In this document: one piece after another, positions 1 through 5,371 of the stretch | Position numbering within the stretch: position 1 is the stretch's first letter | How the letters are laid out: every line of letters begins with the position of its first letter | Assembly (NCBI GenBank): GCA_030665925.1 | Contig: DAOUYX010000079.1 | Span: 1-7,035, forward strand | Length of the DNA: 7,035 nt | Source: Methanosarcinales archaeon | Lineage (GTDB): Archaea; Halobacteriota; Syntropharchaeia; Alkanophagales; Methanospirareceae | Direction of reading: 5' to 3' | Translations under genes and position numbers: made by a program | Notes under the pieces: generated by a model | What the model saw: the letters and a program-made list of their open reading frames with translations, nothing else | Databases searched by the model: none | What the model was told of the DNA's origin: nothing

Positions 1-31
1 TGGGTTTATTCATGGCATTGCCTTCGATCAA
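1..31 (-). CDS. Possible start of a further gene, cut by the window edge
   Basis: Only about ten codons are visible, so no product can be named. A strong ribosome-binding motif (AAGGAGGGG on the minus strand, 43..35) lies 5 nt, counted from its GGAGG core, before a TTG codon at 31..29, and the frame stays open to the edge (reading LIEGNAMNKP). An in-frame ATG at 13..11 is the alternative start but is about 21 nt from the ribosome motif. The site lies downstream of the tnpB relic, on the same strand. The call rests on ribosome-site spacing alone. Confidence 0.25.
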   Translation of the reverse strand, partial: MIEGNAMNKP

Positions 32-83
32 TTGCCCCTCCTTAATTTACTATTGTAGACATTATGATGCTAAATGTACTTAA

Positions 84-111
84 GTGAACTACTCCGGTAT
101 GAATACCGGAG
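84..111 (-). repeat. Right-end hairpin and terminus of an IS200/IS605-family relic
   Basis: Positions 92-111 form a near-perfect palindrome: CTCCGGTAT, two loop bases, ATACCGGAG. It spans the last tnpB codons and abuts the stop codon. After the stop the minus strand reads AGTTCAC (90..84). IS200/IS605 elements end in subterminal hairpins recognised by the Y1 transposase TnpA, and the tnpB 3' end also specifies the omega RNA scaffold. The hairpin is seen directly. The exact element end near 84 is inferred, since no left end is visible to compare with. Confidence 0.6.
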
Positions 112-436
112 CATCCTGCTTCATCGACCTTCCATTGAAGATCTCCACAGGCGTATATTCGGGCAGTCCCTGCCCTACCTTATCTAATCCGCGATTGAGT
201 ATGTTTATCGCTGCGTTCTCGTCTCTATCCGTCACTAGCCCGCAGTACGGGCATTTGTGCACTCGCACTGCTAACGTCTTTGGGACTATCTCCCCGCAGT
301 TACTGCAGCTTTGACTTGTACCTTTTGGGTTGATAAGTTCTACAACAGTACCAGCTTCTTCCGCTTTGTACGTTACGAAACTGATAAAGTCTGCTTTTCT
401 TTCTGTCAACCTTGCCCACTCCCTGCGATCCTTGAA
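89..436 (-). pseudogene. tnpB: 5'-truncated tnpB: C-terminal zinc finger and RuvC-III part
   Basis: This is the last ~115 codons of a TnpB-type RNA-guided nuclease (full length is usually about 350-420 aa). Counting from a TTG at 409, the preserved parts are the YKAEEAG helix (residues 14-20), the NPKGTSQ motif before the zinc finger, the four zinc-ligand cysteines C35, C38, C53 and C56, and the RuvC-III DRDENAA motif at 61-67 with its catalytic aspartate. The tail NRGLDKVGQGLPEYTPVE and RSMKQDAP is typical of archaeal IS605-type copies. The frame is open back to a stop at 439..437. The RuvC-I/II and wedge regions are absent, so the protein cannot be an active nuclease. No tnpA is present. 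The 5' end overlaps the end of the exported-protein gene, placing the junction near 410-440. The short piece could be expressed as part of that operon, but a relic is the simpler reading. Confidence 0.85.
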
Positions 437-912
437 TCAAAAATCCAGATATCAGCGTCCATGTCTCCCCATTCGCCGATTACTATTGTCGCATCCTTTT
501 CCTTCCTGTCTGCTCGATAATATATTATAGTTAGTCGCTTCTCTTTAGGCCATCTATTTCTGGTCTCATAATAATCCTTGTCCTCAAGTATATTCCCGCT
601 CTCGTCTGTGTAGTCTGTGACCTCTCCAACAGGATTGGACTCACCTGTGAAGTTTGAGGCCCCCTCTATCGTTTCTCGCTTAGCGTGTGCATTTATTGCA
701 ACCAGCTCTTCCGCCTCTTCCAGGATGCTACTCATGCGAATAAGATCACCCGGGATCCCATTGACCGGTGTTGACCCTTTCACTTTACCTCCGAAGCCAG
801 AATCCTCGGTATCCATGTCCAAGTTCTGCTTCGCCGCTCCCCCGAAAATCGAGACCGCTACAAGTCCTACAAAGATGATAGCGAAAACACTCAGTCCTAT
901 TCTTGCGTTCAT
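406..912 (-). CDS. Membrane-anchored or exported acidic protein, unknown function
   Basis: The 168-aa product is not one I recognise. Residues 5-25 are a hydrophobic segment with a short positive N-terminus (MNARIG...), so it is either a signal peptide or a single N-terminal membrane anchor with the rest outside the cell. The outer part is acidic and polar, with a strand-rich end containing LTIIYYRAD and ATIVIGEWGD (about residues 126-150). There are no cysteines or obvious catalytic motifs. The ATG at 912 is chosen because it overlaps the stop of the upstream microprotein as ATGA and follows GGAGGAG closely. The last residues (AGSGQG) lie in sequence that reads as tnpB in another frame, so the original C-terminus was probably replaced by the insertion. 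It shares the promoter near 1165 with the zinc-ribbon gene. Confidence 0.7.
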   Translation of the reverse strand: MNARIGLSVFAIIFVGLVAVSIFGGAAKQNLDMDTEDSGFGGKVKGSTPVNGIPGDLIRMSSILEEAEELVAINAHAKRETIEGASNFTGESNPVGEVTDYTDESGNILEDKDYYETRNRWPKEKRLTIIYYRADRKEKDATIVIGEWGDMDADIWIFDSRIAGSGQG

Positions 913-1046
913 TCTCCTCCGCCTCCATAATAATCCCCATCCACTGGATCATGGCGATATATGATGCCGCAAACCGTACATTTCCCAAATTCGCCAGCTC
1001 CTTTAACTATTGTCCCATGACAATCTGTTCCTTTACATTTTTCCAT
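909..1046 (-). CDS. 45-aa zinc-ribbon microprotein
   Basis: This short protein has two cysteine pairs, C4/C9 (CKGTDC) and C23/C26 (CTVC followed by GIIY), in an arrangement resembling a zinc ribbon or knuckle, with H10 and H32 as further possible ligands. The second pair followed by G and hydrophobic residues is typical of rubredoxin-like or ribbon knuckles. It ends in a GGGGE tail. Its TGA overlaps the ATG of the exported-protein gene (ATGA), which strongly suggests co-translation. A purine-rich AAGGAGG lies about 12 nt before ATG 1046. An in-frame ATG at 1073 would add MRRRRKKKK, but that stretch is more simply the ribosome site. The role is unknown; a nucleic-acid or protein adaptor is inference. 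Confidence 0.7.
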   Translation of the reverse strand: MEKCKGTDCHGTIVKGAGEFGKCTVCGIIYRHDPVDGDYYGGGGE

Positions 1047-1164
1047 CTTTTTCTTCTTCCTCCTTCTCCTCATTTGGAGTCACATACCCCGTACTTAAGG
1101 TACATGGCCTGTCTAAGCACGACCGCTTATGATTAATGCTACATAAAACATAATCCTCTAAGGG

Positions 1165-1182
1165 TATATAAAAGCTTTTCGA
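1165..1182 (-). promoter_or_regulatory. Archaeal BRE/TATA promoter of the zinc-ribbon operon
   Basis: The minus strand has GAAAAGCTT followed by TTTATATA (1172..1165), a good match to an archaeal BRE plus TATA box. Transcription would start about 25 nt downstream, near 1140, leaving a leader of roughly 95 nt before the microprotein start at 1046. The leader contains no gene I can support. Confidence 0.65.
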
Positions 1183-1215
1183 TATTTTACATGTAGCAGT
1201 ATAGCAAACAATACA

Positions 1216-1290
1216 CAGCCCCCCCGGCACAAGCCAGCCGCCCCGTCAATTGACACCTGCATAGGCGGCATAACGAGCACAGCGGGGCTG
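1216..1290 (-). other. GC-rich nested dyad, possible structured RNA
   Basis: Two inverted repeats share the same centre (1253): an outer CAGCCCC/GGGGCTG pair (1216-1222 with 1284-1290) and an inner GCCGCC/GGCGGC pair (1237-1242 with 1264-1269). A perfect palindrome GTCAATTGAC (1245-1254) lies near the centre. The stretch is far more GC-rich than its surroundings and lies between the end of the replication operon and the next promoter. It may be a 3' UTR structure, a small RNA or a protein-binding site. No tRNA or known riboswitch pattern was recognised. Confidence 0.4.
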
Positions 1291-1299
1291 CAAAGCTCG
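1274..1299 (-). terminator. Hairpin right after the replication operon
   Basis: Immediately after the stop codon of the 106-aa gene, the minus strand can fold CGAGC-TTTG-CAGC-CCC-GCTG-T-GCTCG, a 5+4 bp stem with a small internal loop. No T-tract follows, so a role in 3'-end formation or mRNA stability is inferred. The arm CAGCCCC is also used by the larger nested dyad, so the two folds exclude each other. Confidence 0.35.
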
Positions 1300-1300
1300 C

Positions 1301-1621
1301 CTACGCTGATGTAGATTTTACAAACTTCATTGAGAAGACCCCGTCCAGGTGCTCGTGACAGCTTATAAACAATGTGCAGGTCTCTATCATTCTAGTTAAA
1401 GCCTCTTCAACTTCTCCATTGTTGAAATGGCTGTTCATAGACACATAATTACGAACTACAATTGTCCAGGCTCCACGCTTGTCTTCTTCACTGATTGATT
1501 CCACTACGTCCAAAATAAGAGCATGTAAAGTGGGATCGGCGCTAGGTTCAACGTAGCTTAAAGGCAAGCTGCTTTGATGTGTTGTTGCGCCACATATACA
1601 TTTGAACTCATCAATACTCAT
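1301..1621 (-). CDS. 106-aa unknown protein, last gene of the replication operon
   Basis: I do not recognise this protein. It begins with a CxC pair (KCICGATTHQ, C8 and C10 with H15), followed by a mostly helical middle (LHALILDVVESISEEDKRGAW, split over residues 32-52) and a second segment with C82 and C89, so a small metal-binding site is conceivable. It is soluble with no membrane segment. Its ATG overlaps the TGA of the primase-helicase gene (ATGA), so it is almost certainly translated by coupling and made alongside the replication protein. This placement suggests an accessory replication or partition role, which is inference only. A hairpin follows its stop codon. Confidence 0.65.
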   Translation of the reverse strand: MSIDEFKCICGATTHQSSLPLSYVEPSADPTLHALILDVVESISEEDKRGAWTIVVRNYVSMNSHFNNGEVEEALTRMIETCTLFISCHEHLDGVFSMKFVKSTSA

Positions 1622-4317
1622 AGCTCTACCGCCTCTATTGGTAATTCGAGGTCTTCACTTTCCAAATCCTCTGCGCACTCACTACAAATAAGGCATTTCT
1701 GACCTTCATGCCCCCATTCGTGATTCAGATGGCGCTCTTTACCACATCGCTCACATGTACCCCGTTCAATGGGTGAAATTTGTTTAATTTCCGGGTTTTG
1801 TGTTTTGTTATGGCATACACCCTTTTTTGCTAACTTTCCTAACTTTCCTAACTCATCACCATCACCATGAACATTAGAACATAACTCACCTATACTCAGT
1901 TTAACCTCTTCGCCCCGCACTGTACTTCCTTCTTTTGAGGTCCCTTCTATTTCGTCAAAGTTAGATAAGTTAGTAAAGTTAGGTTTGGGAAGGGTATGCG
2001 TCTGTGTACTTTTTTCTATATCCTTTTTATATTCTTCATACACTTCTTCATCTATAATGTTATAGCCATATGCTTTTAATATGACCTTCTTCTCCTCTAT
2101 AAGATACCACGTTTTGTTCTCAGTTTTCTTCTCCTCTCTTGGAAATCCCAACTTCTTCAATCTCATCGTAACCGTGCGAGTGTAAAAGGAATCACCTTCT
2201 TTCAATAGTCCTTTTTCCCGCAGTGCCTCTTCGTACACCTTCCCGATTTCTTTAGTGCTATGAGTACCATACAGTTCATATTCCAACAGCACAGAAATTA
2301 GCGTGACGTTCCACCCATCATATTCTTTACGCTCTATCTCATCACTTTTTGCATAGTGCAAGACGCGAGTAAATAAGTCATTGTCTATTAATTTAGCAAT
2401 TGACAAAAGCGGAAAATATAAGTCGCCACTACGTCCTGTAAGAACGTTACTACTTATACGATCTTCGTAGCTTTGTTTAACCTTCTCAAATTCATATAGC
2501 CGCGCCTTGTAGAGTTTATCTCTAATCTCTGTGAATTTCTCCGCGGATGGATAAAACTTCCTCGGCTTTCCTGTTTGCATTACAATTTGAATGCAGCGAG
2601 AGCGCAGCGCTCGCAAAGCAAAAGGAAAGTCTCGGATATGAGTGAACGCCTTCATTCCGTAACCGTCAAAGTAGCGCACTTTATAGCCCTCTTCGGTCTT
2701 CTCAAGTCGTTTACAGGGTATATCTTTGGAATAGGAACTAAGCAACCAATCTATAATACTTGCGTAATCTTTAGGCTTTGCGAATAACCGTTCAATATTA
2801 TCGAGTCCGTAAAAACAATGTGAGCCATCTATTTCTCTAAATAATAGTGCTTCTGTGATAGAAGAGGCTATAGTCCCATAATACGACAGGAAGGTTTGTA
2901 CTTTCATCGCAGTTGTCTTTCCCGCTTCTGGCTCAGAGGAGATGAAATCAAAGTACGGATAGGTGTAGAAGATCTCGCGGTAATAGCTTGCCATGCTACC
3001 TAATGCTATCAACCGTGGATATATGCTGGCTTCGCTGAAAGCAGCATAATCTGTAACTATAGTGTACAACTCGGTGTACAATTCCTTCAACGACTCATAT
3101 TCACTTTTGTAAAAGTCGAGGCTCGGTGCGGTTGAGATAGGTAATGCTCGGGCGTAGGTAAGTTCTCTTTTTATTTCACCATCTACTAACCGAATTTCAA
3201 CATAAAATTGTTGTGGCTGTTGATTCACTTCTTTTTCCAAGACGACATAATTCACTATCTCATCTTCATGGTTGTAATCAGGCATGTTCAGCACGTCTTT
3301 TAGCGTTACTTTCTCTTCTTTTCCCTTTTCCTTCTCCTTTTTACTTTTGCGAGTCTCTGTGCATGTTACGCACATACCAGCTAGTAATGTTGAGCACTTA
3401 TCGCGGATCGTCTCACATTTCCAGGTTTTATAGCCTTTTTCACGCGCATAATCAATGTTTTTCTGTGTTTTCTGCGCACTATAGTCCGATTGCAACTTGT
3501 AAACTTTGTGTATGTAATCTTCCGGGTAGTTATTTACCATCATTTCACCTAATAATGCCAATCTGAACTCGTGTCCTTCGCTCCCTTCCAACGTCCACAT
3601 CTCGTCAATTGCACGCTTAAAACATGGGCGCAACCCTGTTGTTTTCAATTTCGGCAGCTTTGGCAGCTTACAGGGTTTTACAATTTTCAACGTGTCGAAG
3701 CCCGTAACGCCTTCTCCGTCTTCCGTTTGGAGAAAGCATTCACTCCAGCGCTTTGCCACCTTATGGAATCCAAATGGTAATTTGACGAGGTTTCCGAATC
3801 CATCCGTGCTGATTTTATCTTGCTTTGGGAAGATCTCTATTCCAGGATCAACCGGCTTCGCTATTCTCTCCAGGAACTCCTTCACTTCTTTCGCTCTGGT
3901 AGGTTTCTCGAAGAATAGCCACAAGTGGAAGCTATCGGGGCTGCCGCTTTCTTCCATTAAGATTCTATCGCACCCTATCCCGGCATTAACTAATCGCTGC
4001 CTCAATTTCTTTGTTTTTACTTGAGCGTCCGCCACATGTTCTCCATCAATATCTAGCACGCCCCATTTTACGTCCCCTGTCTTCGGCTCAATTTGGTAGG
4101 TGCCGATAGTTTCTTCACCTTTGAAATGCTTGCTCAGTACTTCATCTGTTAGTGGTTGCTTGACGCTTTTATAGTTCTGTTTTCCGTCCTGCTCTCTTTG
4201 CTCTGCATACACATCCTTCCGCGAAATGAAGAGGTGTTTAAATAGTTGAACAATCGCGGTCTTTTCGCTATCGTTTAATTTTGGAAAGCTTTTTATGCTC
4301 TCGCTCTTATTATTCAT
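1618..4317 (-). CDS. Primase-helicase replication protein (AEP, PriL-like Fe-S, P-loop ATPase, wHTH, zinc ribbon)
   Basis: The 899-aa protein probably primes and unwinds DNA for the element. Residues 20-215 match TOTE-type archaeo-eukaryotic primases: FKHLFISRKDVYAEQ near the start, the metal-binding DxD pair D89/D91 (GVLDIDGE), the nucleotide-binding histidine in SFHLWLFF (H131), and IFPKQDK...GFGNLVKLPFG (162-183). Residues 235-320 resemble a PriL C-terminal Fe-S module, with C301, C308, C316 and C319. After a charged linker, residues 400-620 form a DUF3631-like ATPase: Walker A SEPEAGKTT (461-469, K467), Walker B GLDNIE (504-509) and a candidate arginine finger RSR (572-574). A winged helix fits 690-750. 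The tail ends in a zinc ribbon (C855, C858, C875, C878, C881). ATG 4317 has GGAGG 8 nt upstream and overlaps the preceding gene by 8 nt. Oddities are Ser for Gly in Walker A, Asn after the Walker B Asp, and 9-nt repeats near the 3' end. The architecture recalls pRN1-type PrimPol-helicases. Confidence 0.88.
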   Translation of the reverse strand: MNNKSESIKSFPKLNDSEKTAIVQLFKHLFISRKDVYAEQREQDGKQNYKSVKQPLTDEVLSKHFKGEETIGTYQIEPKTGDVKWGVLDIDGEHVADAQVKTKKLRQRLVNAGIGCDRILMEESGSPDSFHLWLFFEKPTRAKEVKEFLERIAKPVDPGIEIFPKQDKISTDGFGNLVKLPFGFHKVAKRWSECFLQTEDGEGVTGFDTLKIVKPCKLPKLPKLKTTGLRPCFKRAIDEMWTLEGSEGHEFRLALLGEMMVNNYPEDYIHKVYKLQSDYSAQKTQKNIDYAREKGYKTWKCETIRDKCSTLLAGMCVTCTETRKSKKEKEKGKEEKVTLKDVLNMPDYNHEDEIVNYVVLEKEVNQQPQQFYVEIRLVDGEIKRELTYARALPISTAPSLDFYKSEYESLKELYTELYTIVTDYAAFSEASIYPRLIALGSMASYYREIFYTYPYFDFISSEPEAGKTTAMKVQTFLSYYGTIASSITEALLFREIDGSHCFYGLDNIERLFAKPKDYASIIDWLLSSYSKDIPCKRLEKTEEGYKVRYFDGYGMKAFTHIRDFPFALRALRSRCIQIVMQTGKPRKFYPSAEKFTEIRDKLYKARLYEFEKVKQSYEDRISSNVLTGRSGDLYFPLLSIAKLIDNDLFTRVLHYAKSDEIERKEYDGWNVTLISVLLEYELYGTHSTKEIGKVYEEALREKGLLKEGDSFYTRTVTMRLKKLGFPREEKKTENKTWYLIEEKKVILKAYGYNIIDEEVYEEYKKDIEKSTQTHTLPKPNFTNLSNFDEIEGTSKEGSTVRGEEVKLSIGELCSNVHGDGDELGKLGKLAKKGVCHNKTQNPEIKQISPIERGTCERCGKERHLNHEWGHEGQKCLICSECAEDLESEDLELPIEAVEL
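1830..1983 (-). repeat. Inverted arrays of a 9-nt repeat inside the primase gene
   Basis: On the plus strand, 1830-1852 carries CTAACTTTC twice plus CTAAC. At 1957-1983 the complementary orientation occurs: AAAGTTAG, ATAAGTTAG, TAAAGTTAGG. Each array has about three 9-nt units (CTAACTTTN), they face each other, and some 104 nt separate them. Because the period is three codons, the protein shows GKLGKLAKK (824-832) and TNLSNF (782-787). They could be iterons, a large hairpin or simple coding repeats in a flexible linker. Confidence 0.6.
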
Positions 4318-4546
4318 TGTGGATACCTCCTTGTATGAGATGTTTCACAGCTAGGGTAGGTGTGGACGTTGCCCTCGAAAGCTTGTCCACGCTACCATTA
4401 TCCCCTCGTCGTCTTCCTTTTCTATTGCGTTTCACCATCTCTTCATTAGATCTCTCTTTCGCGACCTCGGCTAGTTGAATGAACAGCTTAAAAGCGCGAG
4501 GTAGTTCTTCTTCTATCTCGTTAATCCTTTCTTCCTCCTCTTTCAT
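4310..4546 (-). CDS. Small charged protein between regulator and primase, unknown function
   Basis: The product (78 aa from ATG 4546) is unrecognised. It has an acidic, coiled-coil-prone N-terminus (KEEEERINEIEEEL), a helical middle (FKLFIQLAEVAKER), a strongly basic patch (KRNRKGRRR) and a polar tail. The basic patch suggests contact with nucleic acid. The ATG at 4546 is preferred because it leaves a 26-nt overlap with the upstream regulator; ATG 4576 and TTG 4591 in the same frame would add 10 or 15 residues but overlap that gene more. No strong ribosome site is visible for any of them, so coupled translation is likely. Its end overlaps the primase start by 8 nt and encloses the primase ribosome site. 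It may be a replication accessory factor (inference). Confidence 0.6.
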   Translation of the reverse strand: MKEEEERINEIEEELPRAFKLFIQLAEVAKERSNEEMVKRNRKGRRRGDNGSVDKLSRATSTPTLAVKHLIQGGIHNE

Positions 4547-4733
4547 CTCTGCGCAGTACCAACCTTCGTTCGTCATCGGGAATAACACCAAGCTCTGCTA
4601 ACTCCCGCTTAACACACCACCTGACGAAATTACAACCACCAATTCCCTGCACTTCTGCCACTTTTTGCAATAGCTCGTAGGTACTTGGATCAAACCTTAT
4701 ACCCATCATTTCAGATAACATTTTTTTACACAT
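4521..4733 (-). CDS. Ribbon-helix-helix (CopG/Arc-like) DNA-binding regulator
   Basis: The 70-aa protein has the size and pattern of a ribbon-helix-helix repressor: a short strand (GIRFD, residues 11-15), helix A (PSTYELLQKVAEVQ, 16-29), a turn with glycines (GIGG, 30-33) and helix B (CNFVRWCVKRELAEL, 34-48), followed by a basic tail (RRDERGGRKD). Such proteins dimerise and bind short inverted repeats, often controlling plasmid copy number or their own operon. It is the first gene of the replication operon. ATG 4733 has no ribosome site, and a weak TATA-like CTTAAAC (4762..4756) at about the right distance would give a leaderless transcript. In-frame ATGs at 4721, 4709 and 4706 are possible starts. 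Two dyads just upstream are candidate operators. The fold call is by pattern only. Confidence 0.65.
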   Translation of the reverse strand: MCKKMLSEMMGIRFDPSTYELLQKVAEVQGIGGCNFVRWCVKRELAELGVIPDDERRLVLRRDERGGRKD

Positions 4734-4750
4734 GCATTCAAATTTTGGTA

Positions 4751-4796
4751 CTTGCGTTTAAGCAAGTTCACTAACCACGTCGGTAGATGTGGTTTG
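4751..4796. promoter_or_regulatory. Two dyads upstream of the replication operon, candidate operators
   Basis: CTTGC-GTTTAA-GCAAG (4751-4766) overlaps the weak TATA-like box of the operon. AACCACGT-CGGTAG-ATGTGGTT (4773-4794) is an 8-bp inverted repeat with one mismatch. Both lie 18-61 bp upstream of the RHH gene start, where an autorepressor would act. The repeats are seen directly; their use as operators is inferred. Confidence 0.4.
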
Positions 4797-4813
4797 AAAG
4801 CGGTCAAACAGTC

Positions 4814-4859
4814 AAAAATCCGAAGAAAAAAGAGGCTAAAAAAAGCTTAAATCTAAAAA
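4814..4859 (-). terminator. Cluster of T-tracts on the minus strand
   Basis: Four runs of T on the minus strand (five at 4859..4855, seven at 4844..4838, six at 4831..4826, five at 4818..4814) fit archaeal factor-light termination, which mainly needs T-rich stretches. They would stop leftward transcription from the integrase before it enters the replication operon. No long stem is required or seen. Confidence 0.45.
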
Positions 4860-4872
4860 GAAGGATGAAAAA

Positions 4873-4991
4873 TGCTGGGGTGGCAATTGTGAGACAGCTT
4901 CTTAGAATGTCATATTGGAGATATTTTTTGGTTATGCAATCTTGAAGATTTTGAAAATGCAGACGCTCCGCATTTAACACTCTCCCCAGCA
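4873..4991. repeat. 119-bp segment bounded by 8-bp inverted repeats, MITE-like
   Basis: The segment begins TGCTGGGG (4873-4880) and ends CCCCAGCA (4984-4991), a perfect 8-bp terminal inverted repeat. It encodes nothing recognisable on either strand. No clear target-site duplication flanks it. It may be a miniature transposable element, an RNA with a closing stem, or a chance pair. Confidence 0.35.
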
Positions 4992-5018
4992 CCGTCTAAA
5001 AAACCAGCGATTTATCAA

Positions 5019-5103
5019 CGCGGAGATCGCTGAGGGCGCAGCGTTTAAGGCAAGAGTTTTTCAATCCACGCTTGGTTTTTCTGTTGCCTCTGCGTTCTCC
5101 GCG
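5019..5103. repeat. Imperfect palindromic repeat (CGCGGAGA / TCTCCGCG)
   Basis: Three blocks pair in order: CGCGGAGA with TCTCCGCG (5019-5026, 5096-5103), CGCAG with CTGCG (5037-5041, 5090-5094) and AGGCAA with TTGCCT (5048-5053, 5084-5089). The left arm has about 9 extra bases, as if one unit of a 9-nt repeat were added. Similar GCGGAGA...CGCAGAG sequences recur in intergenic DNA of many prokaryotic genomes (general knowledge, not searched). No gene overlaps it. Confidence 0.5.
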
Positions 5104-5361
5104 CACTCTATGGTAAAACTTGAGGATATGGTGATTTCACAGAAAAATTCGACAGTGCCCACCCCATGTAATCTGCGTCAGCTGATAGTAGGGCTATTGA
5201 GTTACCCATACAAAACAGCGAAGAGCCAAAAGTTTTAGAAGATAGCGAACCTCTACGGGGGGAATTGTGAGCGATGTCCTAAAATCCCCATTGGAAGAAA
5301 GGAAACTAAGAAAGAGGGGACTAAGGGGTGAAAGGACCTGTGACATGTAACCAATACACAA

Positions 5362-5371
5362 AAACCACCTT
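5362..5371. repeat. Direct repeat AAACCACCTT, copy at the integrase 3' end
   Basis: AAACCACCTT here recurs in the same orientation at 6893-6902. Both copies are followed by TGTT, here after a 2-nt gap. The pair encloses the integrase gene and its promoter. A 10-bp match alone is expected by chance in 7 kb, so only the position makes it a candidate attachment core. Confidence 0.3.

Larger units (their letters stand above)
4795..5369. other. Intergenic stretch without a convincing gene
   Basis: This gap between the integrase and the replication operon holds no open frame with a recognisable product. What it does hold is listed separately: T-tracts on the minus strand, a small inverted-repeat-bounded element, a palindromic repeat, two short related segments and a frame broken by a single amber codon. 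The mixture looks like a site where small insertions have accumulated. Confidence 0.5.

Noticed and set aside
617..964. Plus-strand 115-aa frame
   Set aside because: It is antisense to the exported-protein gene, which has a signal sequence, ribosome site and coupling; the plus frame has none of these.
785..988. Minus-strand 67-aa frame starting MGNVRFAAS
   Set aside because: It overlaps the zinc-ribbon gene and the start of the exported-protein gene in another frame, has no ribosome site, and shows no domain pattern.
1033..1230. Minus-strand 65-aa frame with several cysteines
   Set aside because: It runs across the strong TATA promoter and the GC-rich dyad and ends in a KEEEEKD stretch that is just the ribosome-site purine run.
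3213..3566. Plus-strand 117-aa frame opposite the primase gene
   Set aside because: Low-complexity hydrophobic and serine-rich translation, antisense to well-recognised primase domains.
4804..4992. Minus-strand 62-aa frame with a hydrophobic end
   Set aside because: The hydrophobic run comes from translating the T-tracts; it starts at GTG inside the inverted-repeat end and has no ribosome site.
4877..5300. CRISPR array suggested by the two related GGGG...AATTGTGAG segments
   Set aside because: Only two diverged copies about 380 bp apart, no regular spacing and no cas genes.
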